A stretch of DNA of 64,000 nt from positions 1 to 64,000 of the forward strand of contig CAXMOM010000028.1 of the NCBI GenBank assembly GCA_964195425.1. The letters run 5' to 3'. Each line of letters starts with the position of its first letter. The first letter of the stretch is position 1. This DNA is from Glaciecola sp964195425. Lineage in GTDB: Bacteria; Pseudomonadota; Gammaproteobacteria; Enterobacterales; Alteromonadaceae. Shown piece by piece: positions 46,801-55,634 of this stretch. The translations under genes and the position numbers were made by a program. Under the pieces are notes generated by a model. The model made no database searches. It was given only the letters and a program-made list of their open reading frames with translations, and was not told the DNA's origin.

Positions 46801-49618
46801 CGAAAAACAATCGGCCCAAGCACAAGCTTACTATCAAGATTTGCCAGCGCTACAGGCTCGAATTAACAACATAAAAGCACGTTCTTCGGGCAAGCAAGAC
46901 AGCATTATGCTGCTAAGTGGCGGCAAAGACAGTAGTTACACACTTTGTAAATTAGTCGACATGGGCTTAACGCCGGTTTGTTTTACCTTAGATAACGGCT
47001 ACATCTCTGACGGTGCTAAAGCCAATATCAAGCGTCTAGTAGAGCGTTTAGGTTTAGAGTTAGTTGTTGGTGAAACTGAAGCCATGGATGATATTTTTGT
47101 AGACAGCCTTAAACGCTTTAGCAATGTGTGCAATGGCTGCTTTAAAACAATTTACACCATGAGTATGAAGCTGGCCAAAGAACGCGGTATAAGCGTTATT
47201 TGTACGGGGCTTTCGCGAGGCCAAATTTTCGAAACGCGTGTTGCTCACTTGTTTCAGCAAGGCTGTTTTTCAGCTGATAAAATTGATGAAAGAATTATTG
47301 AGGCTAGAAAAGCTTACCACCGCACAGATGACATAATATCTAGACGCTTAGACGTTCAAGTATTTCAAGACGATGAAATTTTTGAACAAATCCAATACCT
47401 CGACTATTTTAGGTATGCCGATGTTACGTTAACCGAAATGTATGACTACCTGAATAACATTGCACCATGGATACGCCCCTCTGACACTGGACGTTCTACC
47501 AATTGCTTAATTAACGATGCCGGTATTTACGTACATAAAAAGGAACGCGGATATCATAACTATGCACTGCCATACAGTTGGGATGTGCGCCTGGGTCATA
47601 AAGAACGTGCCGCCGCTTTAGACGAACTGAATGACGAATTAGATCAGCAAAAAGTAGACGATATCCTAAAGCAAGTTGGCTATAAATATCAAAAACCAAA
47701 CACCAGTTTAAGCACCGAGGATGTATTAGTTGCGTATTACGCGGGGCCTGCAGAAGTTCAAAAGAACACCTTACAAAGCCACCTTGCGCAAACTTTACCA
47801 AAGGAATATATCCCGTCACAATTTATTTGGCTCAAAGAGCTGCCGTTAACTAAAAATGGCAAAGTAGACCGTAATGCACTGCCCAAACCTCAGCAAAGCA
47901 CCCGTGAATTGACCGTTGATTACCTTGCTCCAAGCAGTGAAGTCGAAACTACATTAGCGGGGCTGTGGGGACAATTGTTAGGCGTAAAAGAAGTCGGCAT
48001 TGCCGATAACTTCTTTGATTTAGGCGGCGACTCCATTGTTAATATTCAAATAGTAGCGGCAGCCAGAGAATCGGGCATAGATATTAGTCCTCAACAGGTA
48101 TTTGACTACCCCACTATTGAAGCATTAGCGCAAGTTGCGGGTACCACGCAAGTATACAAAGCCGAGCAAGGAAGCGTTTCTGGTAAGCTAAGCTTACTAC
48201 CCGTTCAAAAACGTTTCTTCGAAACTAATTATGAGAGTATAGAAGACGCTAACCAGTTCGTGCAGTGTGTTACCTTACAATATGACGAAGACTTCTCTAC
48301 ACCCATATTAAAGCGCGCCTTCTTTGCACTTCTTCAGCAGCATGATGGTTTGCGATCTAAATTTATACAAAGCGACTTAGGCTGGCAGCAGCAAGTACTG
48401 ACCGATGCAGTAATAGACGTAGCAGAGATAAAGCTTGGTGCACATGAGAACTTAGATGACATTATTGCACAGCAACGAGCAGCGCTTATCGAACAACTGG
48501 ATATTACTCAAGGCCAGCTAGTTGGCGTAAGCAATATAGTGAGCGAAGTGCAAAACATTCGCTATTTGGTAATTGTGATTAATCACTTAGTGGTAGATGG
48601 TGTGTCATGGTGGATATTGCTGGGAGATTTAGCAAAATGCTGTCGTCAAATTGTTAAGCAACACACTATTCAACTACCACAAAAGTCATGTTCAGTTATC
48701 CAATGGAGTCAAGCATTGGGCGAATATGTTAACGGCAAAGATGCTAACGCTGCCAAGAATTATTGGACCCATAAGCACAACCCTCAAGGCCAACCTGCGG
48801 CACAAACACTTAGCAATAAAAATGAACACGTTCAATTTATGCTGAGCGAAGCAGATACTAAGTTGCTTAGTCATGAAGTACCTTCACGCTTCAGCGTTCA
48901 GGTTCCTGACGTATTGTTAGCCGCACTTACCTGTTGCAAAGCATGGTTTGCTGAGCATTCGCTTGCCAATATCGATGGCGATTTGCTCGTTGATATTGAA
49001 GGCCACGGACGTGAAGATATTATCAACGGTTTAGAAGTAATGCGCACAGTGGCTTGGTTTACCAGTATCTTTCCACTCTCGCTTAATGCTAACTCTGGGA
49101 GCCAGGACGGTTCAAAGGGCTTAAGCAATCTTGGCGAAGCACTGCGGATCACAAAAGACCAAGTACGAGGCGTTCCCAACAGAGGCATTGATTACGGATT
49201 GCTTCACTATTTGTCAGATGACGATTCTGTTGCGCAAGTTTTATCTGCACAACCTCAAGCGCAACTTTTGTTTAACTACATGGGCCAATGGGAAAGAACC
49301 CTTGAATCAGACTCTCCTTTTTCCTTCGTTAGCCCTATTTCTGCCCATCATTGCAAAAATGTGCTTAATCAGTATGCCATGGAAATAAACGTCATGATTT
49401 TTGATGAACAACTGCAGGTCAATTTGACCTACGACAGTACGCTATTTAATAGCGAAGCCCTTGGCCGTTTTGCTCAACAATATAAACAAATGTTAAGCGA
49501 CCTCATACAATACTGCATGGAAGCACAAAGCAGTGGAATAAGCCCTTCTGATTTTCCAAGCGCTAATATAGATCAAGGTGATCTGGCAGATATTTTTGCC
49601 GAATTCGGTGAAGACTAA
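43889..49618 (+). CDS. NRPS1: C-A(interrupted by PP-loop amidotransferase-like domain)-T-E
   Basis: A 1909-residue module. C domain (1-440) with HHLATDAW. A core (about 475-930) has YVIYTSGSTGLPKG, NEYGPTEATV, YKTGDLASF and A8 KIRGVRIETGEIEAAL; the pocket reads D-L-T-K-V-G-E-V-A-K, near the Asn code (D-L-T-K-L-G-E-V-G-K). An inserted domain (about 930-1275) lies between A8 and A9/A10: a four-Cys ribbon (CTQC at 945, VCRIC), PP-loop LLSGGKDSSY (Ser1010) and CNGC (1081-1084). The A domain then resumes with LVAYY and KNGKVDRNALP (1278-1330). T domain: LGGDSI, Ser1382. E domain (about 1430-1870): NHLVVDGVSW (His1566), EGHGRED. TTG start, with AGGAG ten bases before it. Acts as first elongation module, yielding a D-residue. 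Mid-domain PP-loop is unusual; see findings. Confidence 0.93.
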   Translation: MTAFHSNATNIPITTTQNLILTGQQIQPLDPLYNMVMVYRIAGAISPVHFRLAFDTLVNNCDAMRIVFTDLDTQAKQYVLDEIEYKVEQVDFSGQSDPLASYKNWESERKLINFNLSKCLFDCALITLSDTDYIWYFNQHHLATDAWSTEVTYHYVAHCYYLAERDQIENAEGLGSFSEHALQEADKLAKRLASEKPNKRFSRAQEYWTNKLDKPVIPSKFYRAVPLKKSSITLRHKCDFGEERSAKFRALLSKDSFAAFSTDLGLMQLFATVLYSYLHRINGNNILSIGTPCHSRTTVKLKQTPGLLINIFPLQVDIQTDETFASLYQKVAQANQELLINAVPGANEVTHNHAFDVVLNYITASFGNFDGLPMTSDWVHPDSGDRNHLMRLQVQNFDEERAITLFFDLNIDAFQGQETNWVMEHFLKLVDAFLDNPEQDITKPKLVDSLADQSINQFSKIVDASQDKTGSSTVLELFEQSLESHLQKTALVSGETSVSFDQLNAQSDILARYLVQQGLVSRFSDCETEGSTNCPPIAVFMDRSIQSVIAILGILKAGATFLPVDVHYPESRAAYILSDAKVDLIISCEEYTEALSGFDQAKLLIDKQWSTIANTISGLASTDSTLPTVSSQGIAYVIYTSGSTGLPKGVEVTHGGLHNYLSWARQYYLQGAVLDFPLFSSLSFDLTITSLFLPLISGGKLVIYSESADASDITIRNVIEDNRVDIIKLTPAHLTLIQNMDLSASKLKKLVVGGDDFKTELALNLDKYFAGNIELYNEYGPTEATVACTVHRFNPLVDTAASVPIGTPIDNASIYILDNQLNAVPQGVVGEIYIAGKGLAKGYLHQEELTNERFIYYPTNAATAQNKPLRLYKTGDLASFNSNGVLEYWGRNDHQVKIRGVRIETGEIEAALLGMPNIQDTIVDIASRLGLQGSNEDTLLEVEHCTQCGLAANHPSAQLDAEKVCRICRIYEKQSAQAQAYYQDLPALQARINNIKARSSGKQDSIMLLSGGKDSSYTLCKLVDMGLTPVCFTLDNGYISDGAKANIKRLVERLGLELVVGETEAMDDIFVDSLKRFSNVCNGCFKTIYTMSMKLAKERGISVICTGLSRGQIFETRVAHLFQQGCFSADKIDERIIEARKAYHRTDDIISRRLDVQVFQDDEIFEQIQYLDYFRYADVTLTEMYDYLNNIAPWIRPSDTGRSTNCLINDAGIYVHKKERGYHNYALPYSWDVRLGHKERAAALDELNDELDQQKVDDILKQVGYKYQKPNTSLSTEDVLVAYYAGPAEVQKNTLQSHLAQTLPKEYIPSQFIWLKELPLTKNGKVDRNALPKPQQSTRELTVDYLAPSSEVETTLAGLWGQLLGVKEVGIADNFFDLGGDSIVNIQIVAAARESGIDISPQQVFDYPTIEALAQVAGTTQVYKAEQGSVSGKLSLLPVQKRFFETNYESIEDANQFVQCVTLQYDEDFSTPILKRAFFALLQQHDGLRSKFIQSDLGWQQQVLTDAVIDVAEIKLGAHENLDDIIAQQRAALIEQLDITQGQLVGVSNIVSEVQNIRYLVIVINHLVVDGVSWWILLGDLAKCCRQIVKQHTIQLPQKSCSVIQWSQALGEYVNGKDANAAKNYWTHKHNPQGQPAAQTLSNKNEHVQFMLSEADTKLLSHEVPSRFSVQVPDVLLAALTCCKAWFAEHSLANIDGDLLVDIEGHGREDIINGLEVMRTVAWFTSIFPLSLNANSGSQDGSKGLSNLGEALRITKDQVRGVPNRGIDYGLLHYLSDDDSVAQVLSAQPQAQLLFNYMGQWERTLESDSPFSFVSPISAHHCKNVLNQYAMEINVMIFDEQLQVNLTYDSTLFNSEALGRFAQQYKQMLSDLIQYCMEAQSSGISPSDFPSANIDQGDLADIFAEFGED

Positions 49619-49670
49619 AAGCAGTGAAGGCACAGAGCGTCAAACTTAAACAATAAGAGTCAGGCAGTAA

Positions 49671-52600
49671 ATGAATAAAAACATACAAGCTATTTATCCC
49701 CTAACGCCTCTACAAGAGGGGATTTTGTATCATACAATAGAAATGCCTAACTCAGACATTTACTTCCAGCAATTTAGCTGCGGTATAGAGCACCTAGACG
49801 ACCCTGAAAAATGGCATCAAAGTTGGCAAACAGTCGCGCAAAGCCATGCCATTATGCGCACTTTATTTACCTGGAGCAATCGACCACAGCCACTTCAAAT
49901 TGTGAGAGAACGAGTTACTCTGCCATGGCACGAACTCAATTGGAGTGAATATTCTAGCCTGCAACAAGGCGAAAAATGGGCTTCGCTTATGCAAAGAGAT
50001 CGTGATCTTGGCTTTGAGCTGTCTACAGCACCTTTGATGCGTTTCACCCTAGTGAAAATAGGCCCACATAAATATCATTTCCTGTTTAGTTTTCACCATA
50101 TTGTACTTGATGGCTGGTCACAAAGACTGTTGTTTGACCAAGCACTAGCGAATTATAATAGCAAAACCCAGCTTGAAAATACCAACGTTGTTGTTGACGG
50201 CGAATCTACCAAACACACATACTCAAGCTTCATAGAATGGTTGGGTAAACAAGACAAAGACCACGCCAAAACGTTTTGGACAAAAAAGCTCCTTGGGTTT
50301 GAAGTACCCACTAATATTGTTAATGATATGCCGGTTGTTGCAAATAATACCGAAACAGTTGATAAAAATAAGCGTAGTACGCAAGAATTAAGCATTAAAA
50401 CAAGTATTGTAGAAAAACTTAATGCACAAGCCAGACGTCATCAATTAACATTAAACAGTCTGTTACTAGGTGCATGGTCACTCATCCTAGGATCACATAA
50501 TAGAACACACGACGTACTGTTTGGAACCACGGTCGCTGGACGCCCCATCGACCTTCCTAATGCCGATAAAATTGCGGGCTTGTTTATCAATACGCTTCCC
50601 TTTAGAACAAACATTGACGCACAATCTACGCTGGCTGATTGGCTAGCAACATTACAATCGAGTCAGGCGGCGTGCAGAGAGTACGAACAAACACCTTTAA
50701 CCGACATTCAGCGCTATAGCGAGCTTAGTTCAGGCACCCCTTTGTTTGAATCAATTCTTGTGGTTGAAAACTTACCCAGTGCTGCTAGTAGCAAAGAATC
50801 CAGCCACGACCAAGCAGAAAAAATTACTATTTACGACCCTCATTATACCGAATATAGTCACTATCCATTGGCGATATTGATAGACCCGAGCGATGGCCTG
50901 AACCTAATTGCGGTGCACCAAGAAAGTAAAGTCAGTGCAGCGCGCGCGCAAGCAGTATTAGACCAACTGCTCACAGTATTGCTGCAAATGAGCCAATCAT
51001 TAGACACCCGCGTGGCTAATGTTGTTTCGCTACCCGATATTACCAAGCAAAAACAACTTACCCAATGGAATCGAACCCAACACGATTTCTCTGACGTAAT
51101 ACCGGTTCATCAAATGTTTGAAAAATGGGCTTTAGCTACACCTGATCATACCGCCATAATTGACACTACGGGTGATAAAGAACAAAGACTTAGCTATGCC
51201 CACATAAACACCCAAGCCAACAGACTAGCACACTTTCTTAGAACAAAATCACTCAAGCCGAGCAGCATAGTGCCTATTTTACTCGAACGCAGTGCACGTT
51301 TTCTTATCAGCTTGCTGGCGGTAATGAAGGCGGGTGGCGCTTATATTCCCCTTGATACTGACCAGCCAGCGCAAAGACACACTGCGATTATTTCAAGCCT
51401 GCAAGACGATAACCTTGTCTTAATTAGCCAAAGTAGTTTGCAGCATAAAGTAGACTCCAGCGTTTCAATAGCACATAAAATTATACTAGATGAATGCCAT
51501 TCCCAAATAGAAAATTGCTCAAGCGAGAACGTAAATCTGCAGGTTGATTTAGACCAGTTAGCTTATGTAATTTATACCTCTGGTTCTACTGGTGTGCCCA
51601 AAGGCGTGATGATTGAACATAAGGCATTGGCAAATTCTACACTCGCCAGAAATACCTTTTATCCTAGCGCGCCCACTACTTTTTTATTGCTGTCTTCTTT
51701 GGCAACAGATAGCTCTATTGCGGGTATATATTGGACGCTATGCAGCGGTGGTACGCTAGTACTATCGGCAAAACGCCTTGAACAAGATATGCAGGCATTA
51801 GAGCAAAAGATCAGCGATTACAGCGTTACCCATTTACTGTGCATACCCAGTTTGTACCAACTCATTTTAGAAAATACAGAATCCCAAAATTTGCAGCACC
51901 TCAACACGGTCATAGTCGCGGGTGAAAGCTGCAATCAGAGCGTTATTCAGTTGCATCAACAGGTATTGCCAACAACTGAATTATATAACGAATATGGGCC
52001 CTCTGAATGTTGTGTTTGGGCAACAGCATCGTGCTTGACACATTGGCATGGCGCACAAGAAGTATCTATTGGTCGCGCTATTAGCAACACGCAAATTTAT
52101 GTGCTGGACCAAAATCTGCAGCCCGTTTTGCCTCACATCACAGGTGAACTTTATATTGGCGGTGCAAATATCGCACGTGGTTATCTACATCAAGATGAAA
52201 AAACGGCAGAGGTCTTTGTTGAAAACCCTTTCAGTGAATCTGATCTTATAAACCAGAGCAAACTATATAAAACCGGAGATTTGGTAAAATATACGAGCAA
52301 TGGCGACCTTATTTTTATAGGCCGGGCAGACAATCAGGTCAAATTACGTGGTTTTCGAATAGAGCCAGAAGAAATTGAACATGTCTTGTGCTCACATCCC
52401 CTAATTGAAGAAGCGCTGGTTTTTGTAGAAATTCCTGCTGTATCAGATGATTGTTTGTTTGATGCTTTGGTAACCCTAGAGGATGATCTGGCCAAGGCTT
52501 TGTTAGCTGACATTGGAAGTATAACTGAGCTGATAAGCGAATATAAGCAGCAAATTAGCCAACTATCAGCCACGCAAAAACAAACATTAGCAGACAAACT

Positions 52601-54638
52601 ATCCCTTAAACCAGATAAGGCGAAAGCAAAATTGCTTGCCTGCGTGTCGATGGTCAATAACGAAACTGTTGATACTAAAGTCCTTAAGAATTTCGCCCAG
52701 TCTTTACTGCCTATGCATTTTGTTCCGCACGTATGGAAACAAGTACAAGCGCTACCGCGAACATCTATTGGAAAAATTCAACGCCAACATGCACAGAGCT
52801 TTGGGTGGCAAGAATTGGCGAAGCAAAAAATCGAAAAGCCTGAAGAATCGGCAAATGAAGTACACGACAAATTTGACATCTTTGGTAACAATAACTACAT
52901 CGCTCCCACCAACGAAACAGAAATAATACTGGCAAAAATTTGGAGTGAAGTACTAGGCGCTGGAGATATTAGTATTCACGACGAGTTTTTAGAAGTGGGC
53001 GGTGACTCCTTGCTCAGCATACGTATTTTGGCTCGCATTAATAAAGCAGGCCTGAATATCGCCACTCAAGACTTTTTCGAATTTCCCACTATCGCAGGGC
53101 AAGCAAAAGCCATAAGCAAAGCCAGTGAAAATAGTTATGAAAAAGGCAGCACCAAAGGTAAGTTTGCCTTAATTCCTATTCAACATTGGTTATTCGAGCG
53201 TATTCAAATAAATCCACAACACTGGAACCAGTCTAAATTAATAGCGGTTGACGAAAGCCTCGACTTCCCTTCGCTTGAGCGCGCATTTCAAAAAGTAGTG
53301 TTACAGCACGATGCCTTACGCATTGCATTCGTGCAGACCGATGTTTTACCAAATGCTATTTCACTAGAGAAAAACACGCAACACTGGCAACAAGAATACC
53401 TGCCATTAGACGCGCATTTAGCCGTTGATTTCATCGATATTTCGCAATTAAGCGAACAGCAGCAAAGTGATTCAATTGAGCAGCAACTCCAATTGATGAA
53501 CCGTTCAATGAACCTATCTAAAGGTAATTTAGCACGTTTAGCTTTTTTCAAAACAGCCCCTGGAACGGCTAATAAATTGGCGATGGTAATACATCATCTA
53601 ATTATTGATGTAGAGTCGTGGTACATCTTGCTTGAAGACTTACAAAACTGTTGGGCTACATATGCGCAAGGCAAAACACCTGAGTTGCCGCGCAAAACAA
53701 CTTCTTTTAAACACTGGTCTGAAAAGTTATTTGAATACGCTTCAAGCGATTTACTGAGTACTGAGGTAACTTATTGGGAGACACAAACTAGTCATACAAG
53801 ACTCCCGGTAGATTTCAACCTTTCTGACGTTACGGGTAACAAACTTGCTACTGGCGGTATTGCTGAAAATACAGTGGGTTCGGGAGATGTAATATCAACA
53901 TCTTTAGATAAAGAACAAACTGCACTCTTACTTCTCGATCTGCCTAAAAAACTAAAAGTGGAAGTCAAAGACGCATTGCTTACTGCACTCGTTATAGCAA
54001 TCAATAATTGGACCCACAGCGAACAGGTACTCATCGATATAGAAGGACACGGAAGAGAAAACCTATTTGAAAATGTAGATACAAGTCGCACTATTGGCTG
54101 GTTCACAACTGCTTTTCCAGTGCTTTTTAGCATAGATTCTTTTGCCGATCCTATCGCGACATTAGTATCAGTGAGCACTACGCTCAGCGCTATACCTAAA
54201 AAAGGGATTGGCTATGGTTTATTGCGCGAAAACAGATCAGACAATACGCTTAAACAGCAGCCTTATTCCGAAATAGGCTATAACTTTTTAGGACAGGTCG
54301 ACACTCAAAAAAGCGGTAATAGCGCCAGTTTATTAACACAAATTGCCAGTAATATTGGAGAGCCTAGGGGCCTTACCGGTTTAAGAACCTCATCTCTAGA
54401 AATAAATGCAAGAATTGAAAAAGAGCAACTTCATGTTGATTGGTCTTATAGCCGTAATCTTCATAAAACAGGCACTATTGAAAAGCTAGCCGAAGATTTC
54501 AATCAGGCCTTAAGTGATTTGTTGTCGTTAGAGCAGCCTGAAGCAAGCGAGCAAGGCGAAACTGACCTTTTCGATTTAGTCGACCTAGAAAACGACGACT
54601 TAGATGCATTAACCAAAGCATTATCGGGTGATAATTAA
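49671..54638 (+). CDS. NRPS2: C-A-T-E module
   Basis: A 1655-residue module. C domain starts YPLTPLQEGILYHT, the form usual for D-accepting (DCL) domains after an E domain, with HHIVLDG (142-148). A domain (about 480-1070): VIYTSGSTGVPKGVM, NEYGPSECCVW, YKTGDLVKY, KLRGFRIEPEEIEHVL and RTSIGKIQRQHA (A10 Lys). The pocket reads D-S-A-L-I-A-E-V-W-K, which I cannot assign. About 70 extra residues with helical, charged character lie between A8 and A10. T domain: VGGDSLLSIR, Ser1113. E domain (about 1150-1610): HHLIIDVESWY (His1308/1309) and EGHGRENL, followed by GWFTTAFPV. C-terminal acidic tail suggests a docking segment. Starts 53 bases after NRPS1. Confidence 0.93.
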   Translation: MNKNIQAIYPLTPLQEGILYHTIEMPNSDIYFQQFSCGIEHLDDPEKWHQSWQTVAQSHAIMRTLFTWSNRPQPLQIVRERVTLPWHELNWSEYSSLQQGEKWASLMQRDRDLGFELSTAPLMRFTLVKIGPHKYHFLFSFHHIVLDGWSQRLLFDQALANYNSKTQLENTNVVVDGESTKHTYSSFIEWLGKQDKDHAKTFWTKKLLGFEVPTNIVNDMPVVANNTETVDKNKRSTQELSIKTSIVEKLNAQARRHQLTLNSLLLGAWSLILGSHNRTHDVLFGTTVAGRPIDLPNADKIAGLFINTLPFRTNIDAQSTLADWLATLQSSQAACREYEQTPLTDIQRYSELSSGTPLFESILVVENLPSAASSKESSHDQAEKITIYDPHYTEYSHYPLAILIDPSDGLNLIAVHQESKVSAARAQAVLDQLLTVLLQMSQSLDTRVANVVSLPDITKQKQLTQWNRTQHDFSDVIPVHQMFEKWALATPDHTAIIDTTGDKEQRLSYAHINTQANRLAHFLRTKSLKPSSIVPILLERSARFLISLLAVMKAGGAYIPLDTDQPAQRHTAIISSLQDDNLVLISQSSLQHKVDSSVSIAHKIILDECHSQIENCSSENVNLQVDLDQLAYVIYTSGSTGVPKGVMIEHKALANSTLARNTFYPSAPTTFLLLSSLATDSSIAGIYWTLCSGGTLVLSAKRLEQDMQALEQKISDYSVTHLLCIPSLYQLILENTESQNLQHLNTVIVAGESCNQSVIQLHQQVLPTTELYNEYGPSECCVWATASCLTHWHGAQEVSIGRAISNTQIYVLDQNLQPVLPHITGELYIGGANIARGYLHQDEKTAEVFVENPFSESDLINQSKLYKTGDLVKYTSNGDLIFIGRADNQVKLRGFRIEPEEIEHVLCSHPLIEEALVFVEIPAVSDDCLFDALVTLEDDLAKALLADIGSITELISEYKQQISQLSATQKQTLADKLSLKPDKAKAKLLACVSMVNNETVDTKVLKNFAQSLLPMHFVPHVWKQVQALPRTSIGKIQRQHAQSFGWQELAKQKIEKPEESANEVHDKFDIFGNNNYIAPTNETEIILAKIWSEVLGAGDISIHDEFLEVGGDSLLSIRILARINKAGLNIATQDFFEFPTIAGQAKAISKASENSYEKGSTKGKFALIPIQHWLFERIQINPQHWNQSKLIAVDESLDFPSLERAFQKVVLQHDALRIAFVQTDVLPNAISLEKNTQHWQQEYLPLDAHLAVDFIDISQLSEQQQSDSIEQQLQLMNRSMNLSKGNLARLAFFKTAPGTANKLAMVIHHLIIDVESWYILLEDLQNCWATYAQGKTPELPRKTTSFKHWSEKLFEYASSDLLSTEVTYWETQTSHTRLPVDFNLSDVTGNKLATGGIAENTVGSGDVISTSLDKEQTALLLLDLPKKLKVEVKDALLTALVIAINNWTHSEQVLIDIEGHGRENLFENVDTSRTIGWFTTAFPVLFSIDSFADPIATLVSVSTTLSAIPKKGIGYGLLRENRSDNTLKQQPYSEIGYNFLGQVDTQKSGNSASLLTQIASNIGEPRGLTGLRTSSLEINARIEKEQLHVDWSYSRNLHKTGTIEKLAEDFNQALSDLLSLEQPEASEQGETDLFDLVDLENDDLDALTKALSGDN

Positions 54639-54707
54639 TATGGAGCGTTTATATAAACTAGAGAAACCGATTAAAGACATAAGTAAAATTCCAATTGGTA
54701 AGAGTGA

Positions 54708-55400
54708 ATGAATATGAAGAATAAATTAACATTAATCGCTATTTTTTCTATCTTTATAGTATCAACGGCATCAGCAACAGAAGTAGATATTGGCTACGGT
54801 AGTCGCTATATATCTGAGAGCAGAAATCAGCTTAGCTCTGGTGGTATCTATTGGATAAGTGGTTTGCAAGAGATTAATGAAAACCTGGCGCTTGGCATTG
54901 CCTATGGCTTTTCGGCAAGCTCAGATGATAGATATGATGAACTTAATCTAGTCGTCCAATACAATAATTCTTTAGCATGGATGGACTATACACTAGGTTA
55001 CACTCGCTTAGAGTTTTTTGAAGATAATGAAAGCGATGACGAAATCAGCGTAGGTTTAACGCATACTGAAATCGCAACATTTACGCCATTTGCAAATTTC
55101 GTATACAGTGTAGAAGCAGGTGGATTTTTCGCCGAATTTGGTGGAGAAAAAGACTTTCAGTTAAATGAACAAGTCTCTATTACTCCACATCTACTAGTAG
55201 CTTACGATTTTGGCTACGCAAGTGGTGAGCAAGATGGTTACAATCATACTTCAATTGGCGCAACTCTTAATTATGCAGTATCTGAAGGCTTTTCCATTTG
55301 TGGCATTGTCGAAAAAACGATTGGTGGTAGTATCGTTAAAAGAGAAGCTGATAAAGCCGATCAGTTTTGGAGTGGTATCCATGCTACTTATAGTTGGTAA
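54708..55400 (+). CDS. Outer-membrane beta-barrel-like protein
   Basis: A 230-residue exported protein: signal peptide MKNKLTLIAIFSIFIVSTASA (using the ATG at 54714; another ATG at 54708 adds two residues). Alternating hydrophobic/polar strands of the porin-like type follow (IGYGSRYISES, WMDYTLGYTRLEFF, ISVGLTHTEI, SVEAGGFFAEF). The C-terminus FWSGIHATYSW ends in an aromatic residue, as outer-membrane barrels do. It may be an eight-strand OmpA/OmpW-sized barrel. It lies between NRPS2 and C-T-TE, in the same direction, so it is a candidate for product export, uptake or protection. No TonB box was seen. Confidence 0.75.
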   Translation: MNMKNKLTLIAIFSIFIVSTASATEVDIGYGSRYISESRNQLSSGGIYWISGLQEINENLALGIAYGFSASSDDRYDELNLVVQYNNSLAWMDYTLGYTRLEFFEDNESDDEISVGLTHTEIATFTPFANFVYSVEAGGFFAEFGGEKDFQLNEQVSITPHLLVAYDFGYASGEQDGYNHTSIGATLNYAVSEGFSICGIVEKTIGGSIVKREADKADQFWSGIHATYSW

Positions 55401-55634
55401 ATTAACGCCGTTATGTAATATCGATTTTAGTTAATCCGCATCAGGTAATCCGCGCTTAACTTAGCTAACAAGCACATCGTGTTAACTTTACGAAAAGTAA
55501 GAAGTGACACTTTTTATTAACATAAACACAAAAGGAACAATCACAAGCTACAGCAAGCCGACTGGGTGTATAAGAGCAGCCTAACAGTAAGAAAGACCCT
55601 AATGCTAGCATGTTGATTGTGGTTACACAGAAGT

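Noticed and set aside
46456..47819. Leftward frames opposite NRPS1 (for example at 46456, 47060 and 47511)
   Set aside because: They are antisense to coding sequence with full NRPS and PP-loop motifs, and lack plausible starts.
49671..54638. Assigning an amino acid to the NRPS2 pocket D-S-A-L-I-A-E-V-W-K
   Set aside because: I could not match it to a remembered code with confidence, so no residue was named.
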